NCBI RefSeq assembly: GCF_002845275.2 | Contig: NZ_CP088149.1 | Span: 3,468,501 to 3,532,500 of the forward strand | Source: Pseudomonas sp. S06B 330 | GTDB taxonomy: Bacteria > Pseudomonadota > Gammaproteobacteria > Pseudomonadales > Pseudomonadaceae | Direction: 5' to 3' | Length of the DNA stretch: 64,000 nt | In this document: piece by piece, positions 8,655 to 18,239 of the stretch | How positions within the stretch are numbered: the first letter of the stretch is position 1 | Layout of the letters: every line of letters starts with the position of its first letter | Notes under the pieces: generated by a model | Seen by the model: the letters and a program-made list of their open reading frames with translations, nothing else | What the model was told of the DNA's origin: nothing | Database searches by the model: none | Made by a program: the position numbers and the translations under genes

Positions 8655-8962
8655 GCTCAATACCTCATCATCAAAGCGTTAAAAACGGTGATTACTTGCT
8701 ATCGATGTCGAGCGAAGATGGCGGTGCGCAGGAGATGCCCCTCACACTGCGTGCGAGGTAGTCTCCATAGATCAGCTTGAACCCATGACACTTCATATGG
8801 ACCCATTCTCGGCGGGTTGATTCCTCGTTAATGAGGAACCTTATTATTGTATGCGTAAGGTGATTCTACAGTGCGTAATCCAATTTGTCGCACTTTAAGT
8901 GCAGTCACCTTGGCGACGTACGGCTATCCTCTGCACAGTTCGGTTCTTTCAGGTTAGTCGCC
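8655..8962. promoter_or_regulatory. Divergent hpd / phosphodiesterase control region with three symmetric motifs
   Basis: 308 bp without a gene. TTCCTC-GTTAAT-GAGGAA (8821-8838) is a perfect 6-6-6 inverted repeat. TGCGTAA occurs twice as a direct repeat exactly 20 bp apart (8852-8858 and 8872-8878). GCACTT-T-AAGTGC (8890-8902) is a perfect 6-1-6 inverted repeat. They cluster in the AT-rich half nearer the phosphodiesterase. I cannot assign a regulator to any of them. Confidence 0.5.
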
Positions 8963-10525
8963 ATGCCCCTATCGGTACACCATCGCCGCCCGCGTCGCCC
9001 GCTGCGTTTGCTGTTGCCGTGGCTGGTGGGTGCCCTGCCGGTTCTTTGCGGGCTGCTGATCATGTACTGGCAGGCCGAGCGCGAATTGCAAGGCCGCAGC
9101 GAGGCCAGCGCCAAACAGACGGCCACCCAGATCGAACGCATCCTCGACAATATCTCCGCCGCTGCCCGGGACCTGCTGCCGCTGGCAGGGCTTCCCTGCG
9201 TCGAGGAAAAACTGGCCCTGCGCGACCAGGTCACCCGACGCGCCTTCGTGCGCTCCACCAACCTGGTGTACCGCGGTGAGCTGTATTGCAGTTCGCTGTT
9301 CGGCCCCTATAGCGAACCGGTGCATGACAGCGACTATACCCAGGGCACACTGTGGCTGATGAGCGGGAACTCCGTAACCCCCGGCCATGCGCTGCTGGTG
9401 TACCGCGTCACTGAAGGTGATCGCGGCGCCATCAGTACGGTGGATGGCGATCACCTGATCAGCGCCCTGCACCTGCTCGATGCGGATGCTCACCCGCTGC
9501 TGCAAATCGGCTCGCACTGGATGGACCGTGATGGCAACGTCAAGGATGGTCCACTGCCAGTCGCTGAAGTCGCTGCTGCCCAAGTCACGTCGACGCGCTA
9601 TCCGTTCTCCATCCACAGCGGCTACGCCCAAGGCAAGGTCGGCGAGTTGATGCGCAGTGAATACCCGGCCCTGTTCGGCCTGCTGGTGGTGCTTGGCGCC
9701 ATCGCCGGTGTGACCTGCTACTGGCAATTGCGTCGGGTCACCTCACCGCGCGCCGAATTACAACGCGCCATGGAGGCCCAGGAGTTTCTGCCCTATTTTC
9801 AGCCGGTGGTGCGCCGTGGCGACTACCGCTGGGCCGGCGTGGAAGTGTTGATGCGCTGGCAACATCCGCGTGATGGCCTGGTGCGCCCGGACCTGTTCAT
9901 TCCGTACGCCGAACACAGTGGCCAGATCGTGCCGATGACCCGCCAACTGATGCAGCGCACCGCCGAGCTGTTGGCCCCCCATGCCGACACACTGGACGAC
10001 GGCTTCCATGTCGGCATTAATATCACGGCTGACCACTGCCAGGACTTGACCCTGTACGACGACTGCCAAGCCTTTCTTGCTGCCTTTCCTGCGGACAAAG
10101 TGGTGCTCACCCTGGAGCTGACCGAGCGCAAGCTCATCGTCCCCAGCGAGGTTACCCATACCTTGTTCAGTAAACTCCATGAGCTGGGGGTGTTGATCGC
10201 GCTGGATGACTTTGGCACTGGCCAGTCCAGCCTCGCCTACCTGCAGCAGTTCAAAGTCGACTACCTGAAGATCGATCAGAGCTTTGTCGCCATGATCGGC
10301 GGCGACGCGCTGTCCTTGCATATCCTTGACAGTGTCATTGAGCTGTCGAGCAAGCTGGGGTTGGGGATTGTCGCCGAAGGCGTGGAAACCGAAGCGCAAC
10401 GTGACTACCTGGACCGGCACAACGTCGATTTCCAGCAAGGCTACCTGTTCGCCCGACCAATGTCGGCCGAAGCGTTCATCCAGGCCCTGGCAACCCAACA
10501 CCCGCCGCTGGTGGTCAGCCACTGA
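8963..10525 (+). CDS. c-di-GMP phosphodiesterase with periplasmic CSS domain and EAL domain
   Basis: 520-residue membrane phosphodiesterase degrading cyclic di-GMP to pGpG. Order: membrane helix (LLPWLVGALPVLCGLLIMYW), periplasmic CSS domain with LAGLPCVEEK and the canonical GELYCSSLFGP, a second helix around residue 240 (LFGLLVVLGAIAGVTCYW), then an EAL domain. The signature is EVLMRW, and the other catalytic elements are all present: NIT, LELTER, ALDDFGTG, YLKIDQSF, EGVE and FQQGYLF. It should therefore be active. In E. coli PdeC the CSS cysteines form a disulfide that restrains activity, and the same is expected here. The ATG at 8963 precedes the first helix; the TTG at 8885 adds an unlikely leader. 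Confidence 0.92.
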   Translation: MPLSVHHRRPRRPLRLLLPWLVGALPVLCGLLIMYWQAERELQGRSEASAKQTATQIERILDNISAAARDLLPLAGLPCVEEKLALRDQVTRRAFVRSTNLVYRGELYCSSLFGPYSEPVHDSDYTQGTLWLMSGNSVTPGHALLVYRVTEGDRGAISTVDGDHLISALHLLDADAHPLLQIGSHWMDRDGNVKDGPLPVAEVAAAQVTSTRYPFSIHSGYAQGKVGELMRSEYPALFGLLVVLGAIAGVTCYWQLRRVTSPRAELQRAMEAQEFLPYFQPVVRRGDYRWAGVEVLMRWQHPRDGLVRPDLFIPYAEHSGQIVPMTRQLMQRTAELLAPHADTLDDGFHVGINITADHCQDLTLYDDCQAFLAAFPADKVVLTLELTERKLIVPSEVTHTLFSKLHELGVLIALDDFGTGQSSLAYLQQFKVDYLKIDQSFVAMIGGDALSLHILDSVIELSSKLGLGIVAEGVETEAQRDYLDRHNVDFQQGYLFARPMSAEAFIQALATQHPPLVVSH

Positions 10526-10584
10526 TACATGCGTATGATCATGGGTGGCTGTGCGCCCTTCTCTTTCTTGCTACAGAGGCCCTC

Positions 10585-11472
10585 GTGTCCAAAGGCATCA
10601 TTTCATCGGTCATGGCGTCATGCTTGTTCGCCGTGATGTATTACTACACCTCGCTGTTGACGCCGCTGGACGGTGAAGAAGTGTTTGGCTGGCGGACCTT
10701 GTTGACCCTGCCCTGCCTGACCCTGTTTCTGCTGGTGAGCAAGGACGGAGCATTGATAACCGGCCTGCTCAAGCGCATCCGGCAAACACCGATGTTGCTA
10801 CTGGGCCTGCTCGGCACGTCGTCGATGTTGGGGGTGCAGTTGTGGTTGTTCCTCTGGGCACCCTTGCACGGCCGCAGCCTTGAGGTGTCGCTGGGGTACT
10901 TCCTGCTACCGTTGAGCATGGTCCTGACCGGGCGAGTGGTCTACGGTGAGCGCCTGTCACGCCTGCAAAAGGTAGCGGTGGCATGCGCGGCAACCGGCGT
11001 CGGCCACGAGCTGTACCAGCATGGCAGTTTCGCCTGGGAAACCCTGGTGGTCGCCATTGGCTATCCGCTGTACTTCGTGCTCCGGCGCAAATGCCGTACC
11101 GACCACCTCGGTGGCCTCTGGGCGGATATGTGTCTACTGCTGCCAGCGGCGCTGTACTTTGTCATCCAGGGGCCATTGAATGCCCAGGACCTGGTCGAGC
11201 ATCCTGCGCTGTATGGCCTGATTCCGTTGCTCGGAGTGATCAGCGCCCTGGCGCTGATCTTCTACGTCTGGGCAAGCCGACTGTTGGCCTTCAGCCTGTT
11301 CGGCTTGCTCAGTTACGTCGAACCGGTGTTGCTGGTGGCGGTGGCCCTGCTACTGGGCGAGACCATCGGTCCCGACCAGTGGCTGACCTACCTGCCGATC
11401 TGGCTGGCGGTGCTGGTGCTGATCCTCGAAGGCATCAAACACCTGCTGCGTCACCAGCGGCGCTCGGCCTGA
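10585..11472 (+). CDS. rarD: EamA/RhaT-family permease, RarD-like
   Basis: Ten-helix drug/metabolite transporter of the inner membrane, 295 residues with two EamA halves. The second half shows [17 protein letters not shown], typical of RarD-like proteins. The start is the GTG at 10585 ([21 protein letters not shown]) with AGAGG at -14 to -10. Its 3' end overlaps the convergent TerC-family gene by 38 bp. The substrate is unknown; RarD was named from a chloramphenicol-sensitivity phenotype, which should not be taken as function here. Confidence 0.82.
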   Translation: MSKGIISSVMASCLFAVMYYYTSLLTPLDGEEVFGWRTLLTLPCLTLFLLVSKDGALITGLLKRIRQTPMLLLGLLGTSSMLGVQLWLFLWAPLHGRSLEVSLGYFLLPLSMVLTGRVVYGERLSRLQKVAVACAATGVGHELYQHGSFAWETLVVAIGYPLYFVLRRKCRTDHLGGLWADMCLLLPAALYFVIQGPLNAQDLVEHPALYGLIPLLGVISALALIFYVWASRLLAFSLFGLLSYVEPVLLVAVALLLGETIGPDQWLTYLPIWLAVLVLILEGIKHLLRHQRRSA

Positions 11473-13006
11473 GGCGCACCTCACGGACCCGGCGCTCCTC
11501 CACCGCAACCACGGTCATCTGCCAGTCATTCCATTCCAGGCTGTCGCCGACCATTGGCAAACGATCCAGCAGGCTCATCACCAGGCCGGCAAGGGTCTGG
11601 TAATCCTCGGTTGGCTTGGCCGTGAAACCGGTACGCGCCTGGATCTGACTCAGGTTCAGGGCACCGCTGACGACAAAGCCTTGCTCGTCCTCAATGATTC
11701 CTGGCCCCTCGACCTCACTGGCATCGGGCAATTCACCAGCGATGGACTCAAGAATGTCGGTCATGGTCAGCAAGCCAGTGAAATCACCGAACTCGTTGAC
11801 CACAAAAGCAATGTGAGTCGACTGGTTACGCATCTGCTCCAAGGCGTTGAGGATGCTGAAGCTCTCCAACAGGTTCAGCGGTGCGCGGGCCAGGCTTTCC
11901 AGGTCCGGCTCATTGCCGGCCAGCAGCTCCTTGAGTAACTCCTTCTTGTGCACGAAACCTAACGGCTCGTCGATACGGCCATTGCGGATAAGCGGCAAGC
12001 GGGAGTAGGACGAATGCATCAACGCGGTACGGATTGCTTCGGGCGACTGGGCCAGGTCGATGGCATCGACTTGGGTCCGTACTGTCATCAGTGTCTTGAT
12101 CGGCCGCTCGGCAAGGTTCAGCACACCGCTGATCATCACCCGTTCACGACGGTCGAACAGCACATGCTCTTCACCGCCTTCAACCAGGTCGGCAATTTCT
12201 TCACCGACTTCATCAGCCTCGATGCGCCGCCCACCCAACAGGCGCAATACCGCATGGGCAGTGCGTTCACGCAATGGCCGGTGCTGCTGCAGGCTGCGTT
12301 TGCGCCGGGCGCGAGCGACCTGGTTGAACACTTCGACCAGGATCGAGAAGCCGATTGCCGCATACAGATAGCCCTTGGGAATGTGGAAACCCAGGCCTTC
12401 GGCAGTCAGGCTGAAACCAATCATCATCAAGAAGCCCAGACACAGCATGATCACCGTTGGATGGCTGTTGACGAAGCGTGTCAGTGGCTTGCTGGCAACG
12501 ATCATGATGCCAATGGAGAAGATCACCGCGATCATCATCACCGACAAGTGTTCCACCATACCGACAGCCGTGATCACCGCATCGAGCGAGAACACCGCAT
12601 CGAGTACCACGATCTGCGCCACAATCGGCCAGAACGCGGCATGACGGGCATTGCCGTTGGTTTGGGTGACATGGCCTTCAAGGCGCTCGTGCAGCTCCAT
12701 GGTGGCCTTGAACAGCAGGAACACACCACCAAACAGCATGATCAGGTCACGACCGGAGAAGCTCTTGCCAAGCACCTCGATCAACGGCGCGGTCAGGGTC
12801 ACCATCCAGGAAATACTGGCCAGCAGGCCCAGGCGCATGATCAACGCCAAGGACAAACCGATCACCCGCGCACGGTCGCGCTGATGCGGCGGTAGTTTGT
12901 CGGCAAGGATCGCGATGAACACCAGGTTGTCGATACCCAGTACCAGCTCGAGCACAATCAGCGTGGCAAGGCCCAGCCAGGCCGTGGGGTCGGCTAGCCA
13001 TTCCAT
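11435..13006 (-). CDS. TerC-family membrane protein with CBS pair and CorC/HlyC domain (YegH/YoaE type)
   Basis: 523 residues. The N-terminal TerC domain (about 1-235) has the acidic transmembrane signatures [15 protein letters not shown] and [18 protein letters not shown] that line the ion path in this family. Two CBS domains follow (about 300-425, [10 protein letters not shown] and [19 protein letters not shown]), then a CorC/HlyC transporter-associated domain (about 440-515). TerC proteins are linked to manganese export and metallation of secreted proteins, so a divalent-cation role is plausible but not proven. The gene is monocistronic, and its end overlaps the permease gene. Confidence 0.9.
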   Translation of the reverse strand: MEWLADPTAWLGLATLIVLELVLGIDNLVFIAILADKLPPHQRDRARVIGLSLALIMRLGLLASISWMVTLTAPLIEVLGKSFSGRDLIMLFGGVFLLFKATMELHERLEGHVTQTNGNARHAAFWPIVAQIVVLDAVFSLDAVITAVGMVEHLSVMMIAVIFSIGIMIVASKPLTRFVNSHPTVIMLCLGFLMMIGFSLTAEGLGFHIPKGYLYAAIGFSILVEVFNQVARARRKRSLQQHRPLRERTAHAVLRLLGGRRIEADEVGEEIADLVEGGEEHVLFDRRERVMISGVLNLAERPIKTLMTVRTQVDAIDLAQSPEAIRTALMHSSYSRLPLIRNGRIDEPLGFVHKKELLKELLAGNEPDLESLARAPLNLLESFSILNALEQMRNQSTHIAFVVNEFGDFTGLLTMTDILESIAGELPDASEVEGPGIIEDEQGFVVSGALNLSQIQARTGFTAKPTEDYQTLAGLVMSLLDRLPMVGDSLEWNDWQMTVVAVEERRVREVRLRPSAAGDAAGV

Positions 13007-13290
13007 GGGCGGGCACTCATCTGGGCGAACAGCAGGGAAACGTCACAGGGACGGGAGAAAGGCCGGGACGGCCAGCTACTGGGGGGCTCCGAGAACGAAG
13101 TCATATCAACCTAGCGTGAATTTGGGGAGGAGATCCTACAATTGCAGCAGGCTTTTCTGATAGCGCAAAACTATTTCAATTTCTGTAAAGCGTGTGCCGC
13201 CTGTCCAACCTTCAGTAGGGTAATTTCCTTCAATACCCGGCCCAGCGAGACCATCAGACTGATTCAACCTTTCCTACAGGATGAACCCTC
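13007..13290. promoter_or_regulatory. Intergenic region between TerC-family gene and LysE exporter
   Basis: 284 bp holding the divergent promoters. I see no convincing operator or RNA structure in it. Confidence 0.4.
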
Positions 13291-13878
13291 ATGAGCCTGA
13301 TGCTGTCCATGGCCGCCTTCGCGCTGGCCGCTTCCATTTCACCCGGCCCGGTTAACCTTGTCGCCCTGGGCAGCGGTGCCCGCTATGGTTTGCGCGCAAG
13401 CCTCAGGCATGTCACCGGTGCTACGCTCGGCTTCAGCTTGCTACTGATCGTGATCGGCCTGGGCCTGCATGAGCTGTTGCGCTATTGGCCCGCCATGACC
13501 CAAGCGCTGCACGCTGGCGGCGTGGCCTTTTTGCTCTATATGGCCTGGAAGCTAGCCAGCGACCGTGGAGAACTGGCCAGCCGCTCGGCCACAGCAGCAC
13601 CGTCCATGCTCGCCGGTGCAACCTTGCAATGGCTCAACCCCAAGGCTTGGCTCGCCTGCGTCGCCGGTGTCGGCGCTTATGTCAGCGAAGGCGAAACGAC
13701 CCTGCTCTGGCAGTTCACCGGGATCTATTTTGTTATCTGCTACCTGTCCATCGCCACTTGGGCTTGGGCCGGCAGCGTCATCAGCCAGTACCTGGGCAAT
13801 CCACAACGCGTTCGCCTGTTCAATCGCGTGTTGGCGGCGTTACTGGTGGCCAGCGCCCTGTACCTGCTACTGGGCTGA
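13291..13878 (+). CDS. LysE/RhtB-family amino-acid exporter
   Basis: 195-residue inner-membrane exporter of the LysE superfamily with six helices. Visible features are the N-terminal ASISPGPVNLVALGSGARYGLRASL block (shortened: SPGPVNLVALGSGARYG) and the central LQWLNPKAWLACVAGV, both hallmarks of the family. It ends inside the 3' end of the convergent AraC gene (12-bp overlap). The exported compound is unknown; a homoserine/threonine or cysteine-pathway role is possible. The adjacent AraC regulator may control it. Confidence 0.9.
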   Translation: MSLMLSMAAFALAASISPGPVNLVALGSGARYGLRASLRHVTGATLGFSLLLIVIGLGLHELLRYWPAMTQALHAGGVAFLLYMAWKLASDRGELASRSATAAPSMLAGATLQWLNPKAWLACVAGVGAYVSEGETTLLWQFTGIYFVICYLSIATWAWAGSVISQYLGNPQRVRLFNRVLAALLVASALYLLLG

Positions 13879-14661
13879 TCGATAGTGCCCCGGCGTTGCG
13901 GCAAGGTGACGTTTGAAAGCCCGCTGCAGGTGTGCCTGGTCGGCAAACCCTGCTTCCAGTGCCACCTCGGCAATCAGTGCGCCGCTGCGTAACCGGGCCC
14001 GGGCATACTGCACCCGCTGGTCGACCAGATAACCGTGGGGCGTCAATCCAAAATGCTGCTTGAACGCCCTGATCAGATACGAGGTGGAGAGCCCGGCCGC
14101 ATCACCCATGTCTTCCAGTCGCAGTGCCTGGGTACAGTGCGCGCGAATGAAAGCCGCAGCGGTCAACAAACGTGGGTTGACGCGTCCGGCGTCCGCCACG
14201 CGGGAGGGCAATCGCTGGATAAGCTCACTGAAAAAGATGCGCAGTGCCGCGTGCTTGCTGGCACTGCTGAGCTGACTGTCCGTCAGCACGCCGTGCAGCT
14301 GGCACAGCCCTTGGTAAAGGTCAGGTGATTGGCTGCTGAGCACTTCAAAGGGCTGGAAGCCCAAGGCCTGCAACCAGGGCAGGTCGACATACAACATGAG
14401 GTAAGACCAAGGCTCACCCTCAATCGGGTTGCACGTGTGCACCACCCCAGGGTTCATCAACACAACGCTACCTGCTGTTACCTGTTGATGGTTGTCCCCA
14501 CTCACATAGGTACTGCGTCCACCGGTGATCGCCCCAATGGAAAAGCTCTCATGGGAATGCGGCGCATAGCAGACCTTGCGCCCATCATCGACGCGGCGCG
14601 CCTCAATGAACGGCAGCGCCGGATCACGCCAGAAACGCGAGTGAGTGGTCATCGGTGTCAT
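13867..14661 (-). CDS. AraC-family regulator with N-terminal cupin-like domain
   Basis: 264 residues. The N-terminal half is an AraC-type cupin ligand domain (HSHESFSIGAITGG, NPGVVHTCNP). The C-terminal half carries two helix-turn-helix motifs (LEDMGDAAGLSTSYLIRAFKQ and the second with ALEAGFADQAHLQRAFKRH). The ATG at 14661 overlaps the stop of the XRE-cupin gene as ATGA, so the two regulators are co-translated; an internal ATG at 14652 is also possible. Because it is co-transcribed with a regulator divergent from the aldolase genes and convergent with LysE, it may control either unit. Confidence 0.9.
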   Translation of the reverse strand: MTPMTTHSRFWRDPALPFIEARRVDDGRKVCYAPHSHESFSIGAITGGRSTYVSGDNHQQVTAGSVVLMNPGVVHTCNPIEGEPWSYLMLYVDLPWLQALGFQPFEVLSSQSPDLYQGLCQLHGVLTDSQLSSASKHAALRIFFSELIQRLPSRVADAGRVNPRLLTAAAFIRAHCTQALRLEDMGDAAGLSTSYLIRAFKQHFGLTPHGYLVDQRVQYARARLRSGALIAEVALEAGFADQAHLQRAFKRHLAATPGHYRSAQ

Positions 14662-15200
14662 TCTTCGGCGTCATGCACCACCACCAGCAATTGCGCCTGC
14701 ACGTCCCCCAGCGAGCGCAGCCGATGGGGCGTCTGGGCGTTGAAGTACAGCGCATCACCGCGCTCGAGAATCACCCGTTCATTCATGAAATCCACCTCCA
14801 CCTGGCCCTCGTGAACAAACAGAAACTCCTCGCCCAGGTGCTCTTTGAACGTCGAGTCGCTGAAGTCGTGAGGGGGGCTGATGATAAACGGCAGCAAACG
14901 GCGGCTGCCGATATGGTTGGCCAGCACCGCGTAACCTGGTCCCTGGGCACTGCCCGACAGGGCTTGTCGCTCGCCACTGCGCACCAGACTGAAACGTGCC
15001 TGGCCAGGCATATCCTCAGCAAACAACTCTTCGACGTTGACACTCAGCGCCCGCGCCAGTTTCAAGGCAGCGGCGATCGATGGCGTATTGAGGCCACGTT
15101 CAACCTTGGAGAGGTAGCTCTTGGTCATGCCGGACTTTTCGGCCAACACCTCCAAGGTAACCCCAAGTTTTTTTCTTAATAATTTCAATCGGATAGACAT
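14658..15200 (-). CDS. XRE-family regulator with C-terminal cupin domain
   Basis: 180 residues: a helix-turn-helix at the N-terminus (LEVLAEKSGMTKSYLSKVERG) and a cupin domain (about 105-175) with GEEFLFVHEGQVEVDF and NAQTPHRLRSLG. Proteins of this form are usually repressors of nearby catabolic genes that sense a small molecule through the cupin. A TGACACA-N-TGTGTCA palindrome lies 44 bp upstream of its start, between it and the divergent aldolase gene, and is the obvious binding site. The gene is followed by the AraC regulator in the same transcript. Confidence 0.9.
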   Translation of the reverse strand: MSIRLKLLRKKLGVTLEVLAEKSGMTKSYLSKVERGLNTPSIAAALKLARALSVNVEELFAEDMPGQARFSLVRSGERQALSGSAQGPGYAVLANHIGSRRLLPFIISPPHDFSDSTFKEHLGEEFLFVHEGQVEVDFMNERVILERGDALYFNAQTPHRLRSLGDVQAQLLVVVHDAEE

Positions 15201-15243
15201 TCAGTGCAATTTTCCCAGTGCCACGGGCAAGCTTTTTCTTGCT

Positions 15244-15280
15244 AATGACACATTGTGTCATTTATGCTTTTTTGTGTCAT
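15244..15280. promoter_or_regulatory. Probable operator of the XRE-cupin regulator
   Basis: AATGACACA-T-TGTGTCATT (15244-15262) is a perfect 9-1-9 inverted repeat. A further half-site TGTGTCAT follows at 15273-15280, 19 bp from the matching half of the palindrome. The position between divergent XRE-cupin and aldolase genes fits repression of both. Confidence 0.65.
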
Positions 15281-15359
15281 CAGCTTAACCGCCCCTCCAC
15301 CTTCCAAGTAGCCGGGGCGGGCCAGCCTGACACTTCTCCACACCATCGAGGATATCCCC

Positions 15360-16142
15360 ATGGCCAAGACTCTGGCATTGCCCAAGGACCAACTGATCAA
15401 GCAGGCCCTTACACAGATGCAAGGCTCGCTTGCCGATAATACGTGGACTGCACGGGAAAAGCTGGCCCTGACCTGTCGAATTCTCTTCGACAACGGCCAC
15501 GATTCCGGCCTGGCCGGGCAAATCAGTACCCGCGGACCACAACCGGGCACTTTCTACACCCAGCAACTGGGACTGGGTTTCGATGAAATCACCGCCAGCA
15601 ACCTGCTGCTGGTCAATGAAGACCTGGAAGTGCTCGAAGGCCAGGGCATGCCCAACCCGGCCAACCGCTTTCACAGTTGGGTCTATCGGGCACGTCCGGA
15701 TGTGAACTGCATCATTCACACCCACCCCACCCATGTCGCCGCGCTGTCAATGCTGGAAGTGCCGCTGCAGGTTTCGCACATGGACCTATGCCCGCTGTAT
15801 GAGGACTGTGCCTTTCTGCAAGCCTGGCCGGGTGTGCCGGTGGGCAATGAAGAAGGCGAAATCATCAGCGCCGCACTGGGCGACAAGCGCGCCATCCTGC
15901 TTTCTCACCACGGCCAGTTGTCAACCGGCAGCAGCATCGAAGAAGCGTGTGTCATCGCCCAACTGATTGAGCGTGCAGCCAAGTTGCAACTGCTGGCCAT
16001 GGCTGCCGGCGACGTCAAACCGATCGAGCCGGCCCTGGGCCGCGAAGCCCACGACTGGATTTCTCGCCCGAAACGCCACAGCGCTGCCTTCAACTACTAC
16101 GCGCGGCAGTGCCTGCGGGTGCATGCCGACTGCCTGAGCTGA
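15360..16142 (+). CDS. Class II aldolase/adducin-family protein
   Basis: 260-residue metal-dependent class II aldolase-fold protein. The zinc-binding histidines are visible in IIHTHPTH and LSHHGQLSTG, and SGLAGQISTR matches the N-terminal substrate-phosphate loop region of the family. Such enzymes cleave or decarboxylate sugar-derived and hydroxy-acid substrates; some only hydrolyse or epimerise. The start is the ATG at 15360 (MAKTLALPKD). It precedes a DapA-family lyase by 38 nt in the same direction, so the two probably work in one catabolic route controlled by the divergent XRE-cupin repressor. I cannot name the substrate. Confidence 0.87.
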   Translation: MAKTLALPKDQLIKQALTQMQGSLADNTWTAREKLALTCRILFDNGHDSGLAGQISTRGPQPGTFYTQQLGLGFDEITASNLLLVNEDLEVLEGQGMPNPANRFHSWVYRARPDVNCIIHTHPTHVAALSMLEVPLQVSHMDLCPLYEDCAFLQAWPGVPVGNEEGEIISAALGDKRAILLSHHGQLSTGSSIEEACVIAQLIERAAKLQLLAMAAGDVKPIEPALGREAHDWISRPKRHSAAFNYYARQCLRVHADCLS

Positions 16143-16180
16143 TTGTTTGCCCTATTTGCCTTACTTGCGGAGTACCTTTC

Positions 16181-17080
16181 ATGAGCACAACCTTTCACGG
16201 CATCATCGGCTACACCATCACCCCGTTCAGCAGCGACGGTCAGCAACTTGACCTGACTGCCCTGGGCCAGTCCATCGACCGCCTGATCGCAGGCGGGGTA
16301 CATGCCATTGCGCCCCTGGGCAGCACCGGTGAAGGTGCCTACCTGAGCGACAAGGAGTGGGACCAGGCCACCGAATTCAGCCTGGCGCACATCGCCGGAC
16401 GCGTGCCGACCATTGTCAGCGTCTCCGACCTGACCACCGCGGGCGCCATCCGCCGCGCACGCTTTGCCCAAGCGCATGGCGCCGATGCGGTGATGGTTTT
16501 GCCAACGGCCTACTGGAAGCTCAGCGAAGCGGAGATCTTCGAACACTACCGGGCCATCGGTGCCAGCATCAATGTACCGATCATGCTCTACAACAACCCG
16601 GCCACCAGCGGCACCGACATGTCGGTGGAATTGATTCTGCGCATCGTGCGCGAAGTCGAGAACGTGACCATGGTCAAGGAGAGCACCGGCGACATTCAGC
16701 GCATGCACAAACTGCAGCTGCTCGGTGAGGGTAAGGTGCCCTTCTACAACGGTTGCAACCCATTGGCCCTGGAAGCCTTCATCGCCGGTGCCAGCGGCTG
16801 GTGCACCGCGGCGGCGAACCTGATCCCCGACCTCAATCAGCAATTGTACAAAGCCATCGTGAGCAATGACCTGAAGACTGCCAAGGCCGTGTTCTACCGT
16901 CAGTTGCCACTGCTGGACTTCATCCTCAAGGCGGGCTTGCCGGCGACCGTCAAGGCTGGCCTGGCCATCCAGGGGCTACCCGTGGGCGAGCCACGTCGGC
17001 CAGTGTTTGCCCTGAACCAGGCAGGACAGGATCACCTGCGTAAGTTGCTGGAGGCCCTAGCGACCGGGAGCCATGCGTAA
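16181..17080 (+). CDS. DapA (DHDPS/NAL)-family aldolase or lyase
   Basis: 299-residue TIM-barrel class I aldolase of the dihydrodipicolinate synthase/N-acetylneuraminate lyase family. The Schiff-base lysine is in TMVKESTGD and the tyrosine in IMLYNNPATS. The substrate loop PLGSTGEGAYLS has Ser-Thr where DapA has Thr-Thr. It lies after a class II aldolase gene, far from lysine biosynthesis genes, so a catabolic 2-oxo-acid lyase is more likely than DapA itself. The ATG at 16181 follows GCGGAGTACCTTTC. Its 3' end overlaps the convergent AraC gene by 24 bp. Confidence 0.88.
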   Translation: MSTTFHGIIGYTITPFSSDGQQLDLTALGQSIDRLIAGGVHAIAPLGSTGEGAYLSDKEWDQATEFSLAHIAGRVPTIVSVSDLTTAGAIRRARFAQAHGADAVMVLPTAYWKLSEAEIFEHYRAIGASINVPIMLYNNPATSGTDMSVELILRIVREVENVTMVKESTGDIQRMHKLQLLGEGKVPFYNGCNPLALEAFIAGASGWCTAAANLIPDLNQQLYKAIVSNDLKTAKAVFYRQLPLLDFILKAGLPATVKAGLAIQGLPVGEPRRPVFALNQAGQDHLRKLLEALATGSHA

Positions 17081-18070
17081 GCGGTAGCCCCCAGGGCTTT
17101 CGCCAGTCCACTTCTTGAACGCGCGGTGGAACGCGCTGGGTTCCTGGAACCCAGTGCGTTCTGCGATTTCGGCAATACTCATGTCGGTTTCGCGCAGGCA
17201 TTCAAAAGCGGTGGCACGGCGAACTTCATCCTTGATCTGCTGATACGAGCGGCCTTCGCGCTCCAGTTGGCGGCGAAAGCTGCTGGGGCTCAGGCTTTGG
17301 CGCCTGGCCATGGCCACCAGGGTTGGCCACTGGCCCTGCTCACGCTCACGCAGGTAGCGGTACACCTGAGCCACCTGACCATTCTGATTGCGATAGCGTA
17401 TCACCAGCCACTGCGGCGCACTGCGCAGGAAGGTCTTGAGCCCGGCCAAATCCTGAATCACCGGCAAGCGCAAATAGTCGGCAGCAAATTCGATTTCACT
17501 GACACCCGCCCCCAACTGCAGGTTGGCCCCCCAGAGCAACAGGTCGTCATCCTGGGCCGGACGCAGATCCGTCAGCGCCGTGCGATCAATCACCAGCCGC
17601 TGCCCCCCCAACCAGCACAACAGGCTAATCACCAAGGCCAGGAAGGTTTCTTCGGCATAGACACGGGTCAGTGGATCGTCGATGCGTGACTTCACACTGA
17701 TCAACGCCCGCGCGCCTTTGATCGACAGGCTGGCGCGCACATCACGCAAGAACAGGGCGAAATTGCCCAGGCATTGACGCAATGCTTTTTCCAGCGTCGG
17801 TTCCTGGATCAGGCCACGGCAGATCAGGGCAAAACTGCCCAGTGGCATGCCATGGCTGTCAAGGTCGAAAAACTCGTCATCCAGCGCCTGGATCAGGATC
17901 AACCAGAGCCGGGCAAAGGCTGAAGCCGACACCCGGGCACCTTCCGTGTCGAGCACCGCCGGATCGATACCGGCCTCGCGCAACAAAGCCGCCGCCCGCT
18001 GCGGTTGGTCACGCAGCGAATGCAGCATGGTATGGACGAAGTAAACCGCGACTGTATCGTTTTCCCGCAT
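17057..18070 (-). CDS. AraC-family regulator with arabinose-binding-like N-terminal domain
   Basis: 337 residues of the OruR/ArgR-like group. The long N-terminal effector domain (about 1-215) includes VSASAFARLW and GMPLGSFALICRGLI. The C-terminal DNA-binding domain ends with the family signature IAEIAERTGFQEPSAFHRAFKKWTG, shortened here to ERTGFQEPSAFHRAFKKW. It is divergent from the thiolase operon across about 170 bp, so it is the likely activator of that operon. Its end overlaps the DapA-family gene. Confidence 0.9.
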   Translation of the reverse strand: MRENDTVAVYFVHTMLHSLRDQPQRAAALLREAGIDPAVLDTEGARVSASAFARLWLILIQALDDEFFDLDSHGMPLGSFALICRGLIQEPTLEKALRQCLGNFALFLRDVRASLSIKGARALISVKSRIDDPLTRVYAEETFLALVISLLCWLGGQRLVIDRTALTDLRPAQDDDLLLWGANLQLGAGVSEIEFAADYLRLPVIQDLAGLKTFLRSAPQWLVIRYRNQNGQVAQVYRYLREREQGQWPTLVAMARRQSLSPSSFRRQLEREGRSYQQIKDEVRRATAFECLRETDMSIAEIAERTGFQEPSAFHRAFKKWTGESPGGYRLRMAPGR

Positions 18071-18239
18071 GGCGGATTCCGCAAGGGTATGGCAAAAAAT
18101 ACCAGTTTCAGTGAACAGTTATGGCATAGGCCCAGCGAAAGGCTTTGCCTAGACTCGCTGACAACCTGAACCTGGCTTGGCGTGCATTCTGTCAGAGGCT
18201 GCCACCGCCCCGCCATGCTTTCGCATACTGGAGTCGATC

